A DNA stretch of 64,000 nt from Paenibacillus thiaminolyticus (GTDB lineage Bacteria > Bacillota > Bacilli > Paenibacillales > Paenibacillaceae), in the NCBI RefSeq assembly GCF_007066085.1, contig NZ_CP041405.1, positions 620,001 to 684,000 on the forward strand, in the 5' to 3' direction. Position 1 is the stretch's first letter. Every line of letters starts with the position of its first letter. Under the pieces are notes generated by a model that was not told the origin of the DNA, made no database searches, and saw only the letters and a program-made list of their open reading frames with translations. The position numbers were made by a program, and so were the translations under genes. Of the stretch, positions 51,465 to 59,703 are shown in pieces.

Positions 51465-53549
51465 GTGAGGGCCATGCTGACATCATTAGAACATATCCGC
51501 ATGTACAGGGAAGGACGCGACGATCCGGCGCTGCTGTCGGACAATCGCTGGCTGCAATATATCGTTACGGCCGAGGAGCGCATCGTCAATCTGGAGCGGA
51601 TCCAGTCGCTGCAGCAGCTGGCGAACTCCAATCCGGTGCTGGATTACGTAGAGCGCACCTTGCAGGTGCTGGATGGGCTGCCGCTGTCGTTCTGGATTAA
51701 GGAGACGATCGAAGAGGTATTGAAATGGTCGGAGACGGCCAAGGGCGGGAGCGTCCGTCAACGCATCGCCTGGCAAGAGCAAGGGATCTCGTTGTTCGCC
51801 CACAATGTAGGCTCGGCGCAGTTATACGGCCAGCATACGCGGAATCAGCGGCAGGAACGCGTGCTGCTCACCCACACGCTCATTTTTACGCATGGCCTGA
51901 TCGGCCAATATTTGCGCGGCGAGGTTCCGCTCGCGGAGAATGCCCCGCTCTATCATCTCATCGAGCGGGGCATCGTCTCGGCGCAGGAGATGCGGGATCT
52001 GCTCCTGCCGCTGAACCAATGCATTATCGAGGCGGTATCCCCTGAGCTGTGGGATATGCTGAAGGCCGATACCAAGCTCGTCATCGACCAGATCGTAGGC
52101 GGGCGCTTCGCAGAAGGATTCACCCTTCCGGAGCGCATTCGCCGGCTGCGGGCGATGTCCGAACGGCGCGGCGAGAACCCAGAAGCGGAGCTGAGGAAGC
52201 TGGCGGAGCAGCCGCGGGCGCTGGATTCGCTCCGGGAGTTGGAGCCGAAGACGCTCTGGTATGTGGAAGCCGCGCTCCATGAATGCACGTTCGAGGAATT
52301 CGTGAAGATTTTCTTATTAGCGCTGGCCGCTCCGGAGATGGACGCCCACATCCGGCATATCAGCTTCGAGCGCCTGATGAATGGCATGTATTATGATTAC
52401 CGGGGCCGGAAGCATTTGAACGTCTATAAAAAGCGGATGATCGAGCAGGCGCTCCGCTCCTTGACCTACGATGACATCGCGAATGGCGCGAAGCCGGACA
52501 GCCCGCATCTGGACTTGCGCATCGAACGGGCGGACGGGATGGCCGACAGCGTCTACGTGGACTTTGTTTTCTCCCAAGCCGCAGAGAAGTTAATTGAGTT
52601 CTGCATCGAGGCCGAGAAGACGCCTCTCTACGAGCGGGCCATTCTGATGCTGTTCGATCTGTTCGAGCTGCGGCGCGACGCCTATGACCGCTTCCATAAC
52701 GAGGAGGCGTATCTGTCCGATATGAACGGGTCGGCCGATTATAAGCAGGTCATCCTCGACTACGTGACAGGGTCCCGCGTCATCGATATCGGGCCCGGTG
52801 GCGGCGTCATGCTCGATCTGCTCGAAGAGCGGCTGCCGGAAGCGGAAGCGATCGGAATCGACATTTCCCAAAATGTCATTGAGGCGCTGGAACGGAAGAA
52901 GCAGTTGGAGAACCGGCGCTGGCGCGTGATGAAGGGCGATGCCCTCGATTTGAAACGGTTCGTGGCTCCACAGAGCATCGAGACGGTCATTTTCTCTTCC
53001 ATTCTGCATGAGCTGTATTCTTATATTGAATATGAAGGACAGCGGTTCAATCCGAAGACGATCGCCGCCGCCCTCCGCAGCGCGTTCGACGTGCTCTCCC
53101 CGGGCGGACGCATCATCATACGCGACGGTATTATGAGCGAGCCGGAAGAACAAATGCGGATAATCCGCTTCCGGAACGCGGACGGCCTGCCATGGCTGGA
53201 GCGGTATGCCAAAGACTTTGCCGGACGGCGCATCGCGGTCGAGCGCCTGTCTCCTTTCGAGGCGAAGCTGCCGATCAATGACGCGATGGAATTTCTGTAC
53301 ACGTACACCTGGGGACCCGAAGCGTATGTGCATGAGGTGCAGGAGCAGTTCGGCTATTTCACGCCGACGCAGTATGCAGAGTTCATTCAGCGCACCCTTG
53401 GCGAGCGTGCGGCAATCCTCCGCTGCGATCATTACTTGCAGGACGGGTATACCGAGGCGCTGGCGCCAAAAATCAGCTTGCTCAATGAACACGGAGAGCC
53501 TGTCCGCCTGCCGGACAGCACCTGCTTGATCGTGATTGAGAAGAAATAA
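51465..53549 (+). CDS. Large SAM-dependent methyltransferase with unknown N-terminal half
   Basis: A 694-residue soluble protein. Residues about 430-690 form a class I methyltransferase: motif I VIDIGPGGGVMLDLLEERL, motif II GIDISQNVIEAL, motif III VMKGDALDLKR and the post-I GGRIIIRDGIMSEPEEQ strand. The first ~430 residues are helical, without a domain I recognise (e.g. WKETIEEVLKW-type and ERLMNGMYYDYRGRKHL segments). No transmembrane helices. A GTG at 51465 (AAGGA about 6 bases upstream) or an ATG at 51474 can start it. Substrate unknown; the fused N-terminal half may be its substrate-recognition part. Confidence 0.83.
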   Translation: MRAMLTSLEHIRMYREGRDDPALLSDNRWLQYIVTAEERIVNLERIQSLQQLANSNPVLDYVERTLQVLDGLPLSFWIKETIEEVLKWSETAKGGSVRQRIAWQEQGISLFAHNVGSAQLYGQHTRNQRQERVLLTHTLIFTHGLIGQYLRGEVPLAENAPLYHLIERGIVSAQEMRDLLLPLNQCIIEAVSPELWDMLKADTKLVIDQIVGGRFAEGFTLPERIRRLRAMSERRGENPEAELRKLAEQPRALDSLRELEPKTLWYVEAALHECTFEEFVKIFLLALAAPEMDAHIRHISFERLMNGMYYDYRGRKHLNVYKKRMIEQALRSLTYDDIANGAKPDSPHLDLRIERADGMADSVYVDFVFSQAAEKLIEFCIEAEKTPLYERAILMLFDLFELRRDAYDRFHNEEAYLSDMNGSADYKQVILDYVTGSRVIDIGPGGGVMLDLLEERLPEAEAIGIDISQNVIEALERKKQLENRRWRVMKGDALDLKRFVAPQSIETVIFSSILHELYSYIEYEGQRFNPKTIAAALRSAFDVLSPGGRIIIRDGIMSEPEEQMRIIRFRNADGLPWLERYAKDFAGRRIAVERLSPFEAKLPINDAMEFLYTYTWGPEAYVHEVQEQFGYFTPTQYAEFIQRTLGERAAILRCDHYLQDGYTEALAPKISLLNEHGEPVRLPDSTCLIVIEKK

Positions 53550-53667
53550 CGCGGAAATAGCGGGCAGGCCGATATCCTTCTCCTGCGCGGGAAGGCATCA
53601 ACCGGCTGCAGCGGATGTTAGCGGAACTTCCGCGTTGAACCAGCGGCAAGAGAAGCCATGAACCGAG

Positions 53668-53688
53668 AAGAGCCGGTAACCGGCTCTT
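53668..53688. terminator. Bidirectional hairpin terminator
   Basis: AAGAGCCGGT and ACCGGCTCTT are perfect inverted repeats around one A; flanked by CCTTC on one side. It lies between the convergent methyltransferase and SDR genes. Confidence 0.65.
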
Positions 53689-53716
53689 CCTTCACGGCTG
53701 TCTTGAGTCCTGCCGC

Positions 53717-54589
53717 TTATCCGATGCCCTGCTCCTTGGCATAATTGCCCCAATGCGGACGGCTTCCGTCGGCATCGGTGAACGGGTACCGCTCCGACAA
53801 GCCCCATGTGCTGAAGCTTTTTCCCGACAAGTCCAACTTGTCCGGATCGGCGGCCAACGCCGCAATCGCCCGGCCGATATAGATCGGCGTCTCCGACATC
53901 AGGAAATGCGGCTCCTTCTTCCCGGCTTCTCTCCAATTCTCCGCCGTCACGCCGAAATGATCCAGCATCTCCTCGGAACGAAGGAAGCCCGGCGTAACCG
54001 CGACGGCAGTTACCCCATGCGGACGCAGATCCTCCGCCATCGCGGCGGCGAGATGAATGGCGGATATTTTGGCCAGACTGTAATACAGATTGCCGCGGTA
54101 ACGATAATCGATGCCATCCGTAATCTCAATGATGATGCCCTGCCCCCGGTTCACCATGAGCGGTGCGCCGTAATAGCTCGTCATCATATGGGAATGCACG
54201 GCCTGCTGCTGCATCCGCAGCCCGTTGGCCAGCGAATGCTCCCAGAAGGCGGTTCCCCACTCGGTCAGCGACTCGCCTCCCCATACGTCGTTCACCACTA
54301 TATCCAGCTGACCGTCCTGCTCGGCCCGAATCCGCTCGAACAGCGCCTTCACTTCCACCTCGACCATATGATCGACACGAACCGGAATACCCTTGCCTCC
54401 ATGGGCCGTCACCAGTTCCGCCGTCTCCTCGATCGTCTCGCTCCGTCCCATGTCGGACTGCCGGCCGCGAACCGAACGGCCCGTGCAGTATACGGTGGCG
54501 CCGGCCTCTCCCAGCATCGCGGCAATTCCTCTGCCCGCTCCCCGCGTTGCGCCAGCTACGACGGCCACCTTGCCATGCAATGGCTTCAT
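53717..54589 (-). CDS. SDR-family oxidoreductase
   Basis: A 290-residue short-chain dehydrogenase/reductase with the cofactor motif VAGATRGAGRGIAAMLG (TGxxxGxG variant with Ala) and the catalytic YxxxK in YYSLAKISAIHLA. GxWGGESL follows the NAG-like strand VVNDVWGG. GAGAGGATGAT precedes the ATG. It is divergent from the WYL regulator, with a TATGACA palindrome between them that should control it. Substrate unknown. Confidence 0.9.
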   Translation of the reverse strand: MKPLHGKVAVVAGATRGAGRGIAAMLGEAGATVYCTGRSVRGRQSDMGRSETIEETAELVTAHGGKGIPVRVDHMVEVEVKALFERIRAEQDGQLDIVVNDVWGGESLTEWGTAFWEHSLANGLRMQQQAVHSHMMTSYYGAPLMVNRGQGIIIEITDGIDYRYRGNLYYSLAKISAIHLAAAMAEDLRPHGVTAVAVTPGFLRSEEMLDHFGVTAENWREAGKKEPHFLMSETPIYIGRAIAALAADPDKLDLSGKSFSTWGLSERYPFTDADGSRPHWGNYAKEQGIG

Positions 54590-54641
54590 CTTCTCATCAT
54601 CCTCTCACATTCTTGACTACAAACCCAGTGTACCCGACCCT

Positions 54642-54662
54642 ATATGACATCTATTGTCATAT
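54642..54662. promoter_or_regulatory. Palindromic operator between SDR and WYL regulator
   Basis: ATATGACA and TGTCATAT are perfect inverted repeats around TCTAT, in the divergent intergenic region. The core TGACA...TGTCA is shared with the operator at 19911-19933 in front of the other WYL regulator. Confidence 0.6.
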
Positions 54663-54754
54663 TGATATGATAAGATGAGATTAAATGAGATTAGATGAGC
54701 ACGCTTCAAATGAACTGCGTTAGAAATAAATTACACGGGAAAGAGGATGATAGG

Positions 54755-55717
54755 ATGCGGGCGGATCGGCTGTTATCCATTGTGCTGCTGCTGCAGAATC
54801 ATGGCAAATTGACATCGAAGGAGTTGGCCCGGCAGCTGGAGGTATCCGAGCGGACCATCATGCGAGACATGGATGCGCTTAGCGCCGCCGGCATTCCGGT
54901 GTACGCGGATCGGGGATCGTATGGCGGCTGGATGCTGGCGGAAGGATACCGTACGACGTTGACGGGAATGAAGGCGACGGAGCTTCTGTCGCTGCTGCTG
55001 ATCCCCTCCACCCTGCTCGATGATCTCGGCCTTCGGGAAGAGGGAGACAGCGCTCTTCGGAAGCTGCTCGCCTCCACGACCGCCGAGCAGCGGCGGGATG
55101 CGGAGATTGCCCGGGAGCGCCTCCATATCGACGGAGCGGGTTGGCATGAGACGACGCAGGATTCGTCGCCCTTTCTGTCTCTGCTGCAAGAGGCTGTATG
55201 GGAAGAGCGGGCGGTTCGCGTGGACTACGAACGCGAGGATGGCGTCGTGACCCGGACGCTCCAACCGCTCGGGCTCGTGGCGAAGCGGAATGTGTGGTAC
55301 GTCGTCGCGGAGACCGCCGATGCCGCGCTGCGCACGTACCGCTTGTCGCGGCTGCGGCATGCCGAACTGCTGGACGAGACCTTCACGCGCCCCGCTGGCT
55401 TCGACCTTGCGTCCTACTGGGCGCAATCGACGGCCCAGTTCACCGCAAGCCTGCCGCGCTACCCGGCGCGTATTCGGCTGCGCGACGAGATGCTGGAGCG
55501 CTTGTCCCTGGACCGGTACGTGCGGGTCGGCCTGGTCCGGGTGGCAGGCGGCGGGTGGTCCGAGGCCGAAGTCGAATTCCATACGCTGGAATCGGCCGCC
55601 GAGACGATTCTCCGCTTCGGGCCGCGGATGGAGGCGCTTGCGCCGGCCGAGCTGCGCGCCGCGGTCATTGCGGAAGCGAAGGCGCTGCTGGCGCAATACG
55701 GCGAGGAGCAGGCCTGA
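54755..55717 (+). CDS. YafY-type transcriptional regulator (HTH_11 plus WYL)
   Basis: A 320-residue regulator with an N-terminal HTH (LARQLEVSERTIMRDMDAL, about 20-40) and a WYL domain (VRVDYEREDGVVTRTLQPLGLVAKRNVWYVVAE), then the typical C-terminal stretch. The ATG at 54755 has AAGAGGATGA upstream; the longer frame from 54695 starts inside the control region. Likely represses the divergent SDR gene and itself via the palindrome at 54642. Confidence 0.92.
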   Translation: MRADRLLSIVLLLQNHGKLTSKELARQLEVSERTIMRDMDALSAAGIPVYADRGSYGGWMLAEGYRTTLTGMKATELLSLLLIPSTLLDDLGLREEGDSALRKLLASTTAEQRRDAEIARERLHIDGAGWHETTQDSSPFLSLLQEAVWEERAVRVDYEREDGVVTRTLQPLGLVAKRNVWYVVAETADAALRTYRLSRLRHAELLDETFTRPAGFDLASYWAQSTAQFTASLPRYPARIRLRDEMLERLSLDRYVRVGLVRVAGGGWSEAEVEFHTLESAAETILRFGPRMEALAPAELRAAVIAEAKALLAQYGEEQA

Positions 55718-55826
55718 TGCCGCTTTTTCGAATGCCGCCTGTGTACTTTTTTTCTTCCATCGTATAGGTGGCCGTGTTATTTACAGGTATACTGGAAGCA
55801 ATTCCAATGCCGGAGGTGCATGTATC

Positions 55827-56339
55827 ATGCCGCAAGATTCGAAGGAGAGCGTGGCTCAGCATTATTTGCGGGTCGTCATCGACAAATTCACGAGCCTGAA
55901 AGCGGACGCCGAGCGGGCGATGGCTCAGCTTCAGGAGCAGGATATCCATTGGGCGATGAACGAGGACTCGAACAGCGTCGCCGTTATCGTCCAGCATATG
56001 AGCGGCAATATGATATCCCGCTGGACCGATTTCCTGACGAGCGACGGCGAGAAGCCAGATCGGAACCGCGACGATGAATTCATCGACTCGATTCGTACCA
56101 AGTACGACCTGCTGCGGGTATGGAACCGCGGCTGGGACGTCTTCCTGAATGCGCTCCGCTCCTTGACCACGGACGATCTGTTGGCGACGGTCACGATCCG
56201 GAACGAGCCCCATTCCGTTCTCGAAGCGATCGAGCGCCAGATGTCGCATTATTCGTATCATGTCGGCCAGATCGTCTATGTCGCGAAGCAGATTCGATCC
56301 GGGGAATGGAGCACCTTATCGATTCCCCGCCAAAAATAA
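55827..56339 (+). CDS. DinB/DUF1572-family protein
   Basis: A 170-residue four-helix-bundle protein of the DinB/YfiT-like superfamily. The metal-binding His pattern is partly visible: VAVIVQHMSGNM and the C-terminal QMSHYSYHVGQIVYVAKQI. Start MPQDSKESVAQHYL; GGAGG lies 10 bases before the ATG. A candidate -10 TATACT precedes it. DinB-like enzymes transfer small thiols in some organisms; the role here is unknown. A hairpin follows. Confidence 0.85.
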   Translation: MPQDSKESVAQHYLRVVIDKFTSLKADAERAMAQLQEQDIHWAMNEDSNSVAVIVQHMSGNMISRWTDFLTSDGEKPDRNRDDEFIDSIRTKYDLLRVWNRGWDVFLNALRSLTTDDLLATVTIRNEPHSVLEAIERQMSHYSYHVGQIVYVAKQIRSGEWSTLSIPRQK

Positions 56340-56350
56340 GGCTCCGGCAC

Positions 56351-56381
56351 AGGGCAGGCCTGTCATCAGCAGATCTGCCCT
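56351..56381 (+). terminator. Weak hairpin after DinB gene
   Basis: AGGGCAG and CTGCCCT pair across a 17-base loop and are followed by TCGTTCT; modest terminator strength. Confidence 0.45.
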
Positions 56382-56457
56382 TCGTTCTGGAAGGTCTCGC
56401 GTCACAAGCCATCTTCCGAGGCGTTCCCTCATAGGAGAACTTCCCTGACCGCTCCAT

Positions 56458-57537
56458 CTACCGCTTGGCATATCGCTCGATCATGTCCGCCAGCTTCTCT
56501 GTCGTGCCGATCGCATCGCCAGAGTGCGAATCCATCCGCTGCACATACTCGACCGTTTTCTCCGCTAGCGTATGCACCATACGCAGGAAGGCGTCCGACG
56601 ACACGTCCGCATCATCCAACACCTCGGCGAAACCTCTGTCCGCGAACGATCTGGCGTTCAGAATCTGATCGCCGCGGCTGGACCCCTTCGGCAGCGGAAT
56701 CAACAGCATCGGCTTGCGCAGTGACAGCAATTCAAAGATCGCGTTCGATCCGGCCCGCGAGATGACGACATCGGACATCGCCATCAGATGAGGCAGCTCG
56801 TCATGGACGAATTCGAATTGCTTGTAGCCCGGATGCTGCAGAGCCTCATCCACCTGGCCCGCGCCGCAAATATGCACGATCCGGAAGTTGTCGAGCAGAG
56901 AACGCAGGTTGGCCCGGATCGCCCCGTTGATGCTTTTGGCGCCCAAGCTGCCGCCCATGACGAGCAGGACCTTCTTCCCCGACGGGAATCCGCAATGCAG
57001 CCGGCCACGGGCGGCATCCCCCTGGCGCAGCTCCCCGCGAACGATCGCGCCGACGTATTCCGCTTTGCCGCTGCGGATATGCTGAAGCGTCTCCGGGAAC
57101 GTCGCACAGATCCGGGTAGCGAACGGAGTGGCGATACGGTTCGCCAAGCCCGGCGTCATATCCGACTCGTGGATGATGGCCGGCACGCGCCGCATCCATC
57201 CTGCCGCCACGACCGGCACGGACACGAATCCTCCCTTGGAGAAAACGATCCGCGGCCCAATGTGCCTCAATAACGCATAGGCTTGGCCACAGCCTTTTAA
57301 GACCTTGAACGGATCCTTCACATTGTTCCAATCCGCATAGCGCCTTAGCTTCCCGGTCGAGATGCCGTGATAGGTCACCTCAGAGTAGGCGGACATGATC
57401 TTCCGTTCGATTCCATCATACGACCCGATATAGTGAATATCCCAATTCCGTTCCAGCATCTTCGGAATCAAGGCGGCATTGACGCTTACGTGCCCTGCCG
57501 AGCCTCCACCGGTCAGGACTATCTTTTTAATCTTCAT
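56458..57537 (-). CDS. MurG-like glycosyltransferase
   Basis: A 359-residue GT28-family protein. It has the N-terminal [19 protein letters not shown] loop (GGTxGHV-like), the [13 protein letters not shown] segment and the nucleotide-sugar loop [25 protein letters not shown]. MurG makes lipid II from lipid I with UDP-GlcNAc on the inner face of the membrane. Standing alone here, outside a dcw cluster, it is likely a second, accessory copy (Bacillota often carry one). GGGGGAAG lies 4 bases before the ATG. A dif-like site is about 130 bases upstream. Confidence 0.9.
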   Translation of the reverse strand: MKIKKIVLTGGGSAGHVSVNAALIPKMLERNWDIHYIGSYDGIERKIMSAYSEVTYHGISTGKLRRYADWNNVKDPFKVLKGCGQAYALLRHIGPRIVFSKGGFVSVPVVAAGWMRRVPAIIHESDMTPGLANRIATPFATRICATFPETLQHIRSGKAEYVGAIVRGELRQGDAARGRLHCGFPSGKKVLLVMGGSLGAKSINGAIRANLRSLLDNFRIVHICGAGQVDEALQHPGYKQFEFVHDELPHLMAMSDVVISRAGSNAIFELLSLRKPMLLIPLPKGSSRGDQILNARSFADRGFAEVLDDADVSSDAFLRMVHTLAEKTVEYVQRMDSHSGDAIGTTEKLADMIERYAKR

Positions 57538-57663
57538 CCGCTTCCCCCATACCCGCGCCCCGTTGTCCGGTCATCCCAATGCTCTGCTGACAGGCTTCGG
57601 ACATGCGAATTTCCTGTCCAAACGGAGTCGGATGGAATGCCTGTCAGCCATAGCGGACATATT

Positions 57664-57691
57664 GGTTTACATAATATTTATTATGATAACC
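57664..57691. repeat. dif-like site 4 (11-6-11 layout)
   Basis: Left arm GGTTTACATAA, 10 of 11 identical to the Bacillus XerD half-site on the other strand; centre TATTTA; right arm TTATGATAACC. It lies between the murG-like start and the end of the fused response-regulator gene. Confidence 0.6.
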
Positions 57692-57811
57692 ACAAATCTT
57701 GCTCTTACTGGACCTGGATCATTTCGCATAACGAGGAATACCGCGGTTCCACATACTCTTTACTTGCCTCATTGTATTCTACCGCTTCCCGTATTGGCAA
57801 ATTGATCTCGT

Positions 57812-58789
57812 TTACCTGTTCGGCAGCCGTACCGTGAAGGTGAAGTGTCCGTCCTCATGCCGGAGCCTGATCGTGCCGCCATGCAGCTCGAAGATGTTCT
57901 TCGCGATGGACAGCCCCAGACCGGAGCCGGATTGAATCGCATGTGCCGTACGGGAATCATCGGCCTTGTAGAAGCGTTCAAACAGATGCTTCTCCTGCTC
58001 CGCCGTAATCGGATTGCCCTCGTTCTCGATCGCAACGGTCATATGGCCGTTTCCTGATTGGAATGAGACATGAATCTGGCCCGGCTTAATCGAAAATTTC
58101 AAGGCGTCAATTTTATAACCTACTCCCCAGACGGTCTTAATATATTGCGGGCTTCGAGGGTTCAGTTCAAGCTTTTCGCGCAGATTACGGATATGCACCA
58201 TGACCGTGTTGTCCGAATACCCTGGAGGCTCATTCCAGACGAGCTCATAGATCTGTTCGGCATGGTATACCCGGCCGCGATGCTTCGCCAGCAGCTCCAG
58301 GATCGAGAATTCAATCGGTGTCAAGATGACCGTACGCTCCCGCACCGTAACCTCGTGTTGAATCCGATCGATGACGAGATCGCCGACGCGGATAATCTCC
58401 TCGTTCATCGCCTGGGATTTCGCGTATTTCTGGCGGCGCAGTTGGGCCTTCACGCGGGCCATCAGCTCCAGCGGATTGAACGGCTTCGCCACATAATCAT
58501 CGGCTCCGGTCGCCAGCCCGTTGATTTTGTCGATATCCTCTTCTTTGGCGGATAGCATAATAATCGGGACACTTGAAGTCTCTCGAATTTTCATGCAGGC
58601 CCGAATCCCGTCCATTTTCGGCATCATCACGTCCAAAATAACGACGTTAACCGGTTCGGTATTCAATCGTTCGAGCGCTTCCAAGCCATCGGATGCTTCG
58701 CGAACTTGATAACCTTCATTGCGCAAATATACATGGATGACATCCCGAATCTCCGGATCATCATCCACGACTAATATCGTCGCCGTCAT
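57812..58789 (-). CDS. OmpR-type response regulator fused to a histidine-kinase HATPase fragment
   Basis: Residues 1-118 are a receiver (ILVVDDDPEIRD; phosphoacceptor D53 in VVILDVMMPKMDG; K105 in DDYVAKPF), 130-230 a winged helix ending in VWGVGYKID, the normal end of VanR-type regulators. Instead of stopping, the frame continues with ALKFSIKPGQIHVSFQ and a HATPase remnant containing VAIENEGNPI, FERFYKADDSR and GSGLGLSIAKNIFELHG. The dimerisation domain, phospho-His and N-box of the kinase are absent. This is best explained by an in-frame deletion between adjacent regulator and kinase genes. TTTAGA direct repeats lie upstream. Confidence 0.85.
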   Translation of the reverse strand: MTATILVVDDDPEIRDVIHVYLRNEGYQVREASDGLEALERLNTEPVNVVILDVMMPKMDGIRACMKIRETSSVPIIMLSAKEEDIDKINGLATGADDYVAKPFNPLELMARVKAQLRRQKYAKSQAMNEEIIRVGDLVIDRIQHEVTVRERTVILTPIEFSILELLAKHRGRVYHAEQIYELVWNEPPGYSDNTVMVHIRNLREKLELNPRSPQYIKTVWGVGYKIDALKFSIKPGQIHVSFQSGNGHMTVAIENEGNPITAEQEKHLFERFYKADDSRTAHAIQSGSGLGLSIAKNIFELHGGTIRLRHEDGHFTFTVRLPNR

Positions 58790-58892
58790 GGCTCATCCCA
58801 TCCTTATGCTTCATAATGAACATCACGCTTCCCAATACGAATATGATCCAGGCAACCTCCAGCCCATAGGACAGATCGAGTGCCATGCTCAT
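58761..58892 (-). CDS. Small transmembrane protein overlapping the response-regulator start
   Basis: A 43-codon frame (start MSMALDLSYGLEVAWII, then FVLGSVMFIMKHKDG) with one transmembrane helix (about 9-27) and a charged tail. GAGGGGGGATAGTGAAG lies directly before the ATG, giving good spacing. Its 3' end overlaps the first 29 bases of the response-regulator frame, a typical coupling layout. Not recognised; it may be a membrane peptide working with the two-component system. Confidence 0.55.
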   Translation of the reverse strand: MSMALDLSYGLEVAWIIFVLGSVMFIMKHKDGMSHDGDDISRG

Positions 58893-58958
58893 CTTCACTA
58901 TCCCCCCTCTATCCTTTCCCTCCTTAACTTATCGCAAAAAATTGAAGTTCTCCCCGCA

Positions 58959-58981
58959 GAAAAACTAAAGAAATTCTAAAG
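58959..58981 (-). promoter_or_regulatory. TTTAGA direct repeats upstream of the response-regulator unit
   Basis: On the minus strand TTTAGAATTTC is followed immediately by TTTAGTTTTTC, an 11-bp period. Very similar to the three repeats upstream of the PAP2 operon. A likely autoregulatory site of an OmpR-type regulator. Confidence 0.45.
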
Positions 58982-59049
58982 ACGACCGATACGAAGGTGC
59001 TGCGTTCTCGATCGGCGTACGGCACGGTAAATCTGCGGCCGGATCAACA

Positions 59050-59080
59050 AAGCCATCCAGCATGCACGCCTGGATGGCCT
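59050..59080 (-). terminator. Rho-independent terminator of the NUDIX gene
   Basis: On the minus strand GCCATCCAG pairs with CTGGATGGC around 9 bases and is followed by TTTGTTG. Confidence 0.7.
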
Positions 59081-59088
59081 AAAAATCC

Positions 59089-59556
59089 TTATTTTCGAAG
59101 CAGAACGTCCTTCTTCAACAGCAAGTCCTCGAAGACAGGTCTCTGGACGGTACTGATCTGTGCGGTATCGATCTGCTCCAGACGCTTGAATTCCAGCGCC
59201 GCCGATTCCCCCGCCTCGTCCCGAAAGAGCAGCGTCTTGCCGTCTTCCTCTAGCTTCCCTTCCAGATTCACTGCCGCATTGAACAGGAACATGACGAACA
59301 CGACTTCATTGCCGTCCGGGTATGTATAATGCATCCGTTCGCCGCTGTAGATCGAGTACAGCTCATAGCGCTCGACCACAAGCCCCGTCTCTTCATAGAC
59401 TTCCCGAATCATGGTGTCCTCGATCGCTTCTCCCGGCTCCATGCCGCCTCCTGGCAGGCCCCAGTTGCCGTAATCCGATCGCTTCTGCAGCAGCACTCTG
59501 CCGGCACGATCGCGGATGATCGCTCCCGCGGTCACGATGATTTTGGTTTTTGCCAC
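59089..59556 (-). CDS. NUDIX hydrolase
   Basis: Metal-dependent pyrophosphatase cleaving nucleoside-diphosphate-X compounds. The 23-residue Nudix box is complete: GGGMEPGEAIEDTMIREVYE continuing ETG (residues about 38-60). Total about 155 residues. A GTG at 59556 (MAKTKIIVTAGAII) is preferred: GGTGG precedes it by 5 bases; the GTG at 59565 lies within that site. An AT-rich class B palindrome lies about 120 bases upstream. Substrate unknown. Confidence 0.9.
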   Translation of the reverse strand: MAKTKIIVTAGAIIRDRAGRVLLQKRSDYGNWGLPGGGMEPGEAIEDTMIREVYEETGLVVERYELYSIYSGERMHYTYPDGNEVVFVMFLFNAAVNLEGKLEEDGKTLLFRDEAGESAALEFKRLEQIDTAQISTVQRPVFEDLLLKKDVLLRK

Positions 59557-59679
59557 ATTTTCCACCCTTATCTATGTATATTTCGGCGTTGCGCAGCGCA
59601 TGCGGCAACCCGTTGCCTACCGATGCCTGCAAGCGCTCCGCCCAGTCGGCATCAAGCCGCGCCTATTAATTAACCACAT

Positions 59680-59703
59680 TCATGATTAATATCATTAATT
59701 ATA
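59680..59703. promoter_or_regulatory. AT-rich palindrome, class B copy 3
   Basis: TGATTAATATCATTAATTA overlapping the last codon and stop of the hisC pseudogene and upstream of the NUDIX gene; it matches the copy at 60686 closely. Confidence 0.45.
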
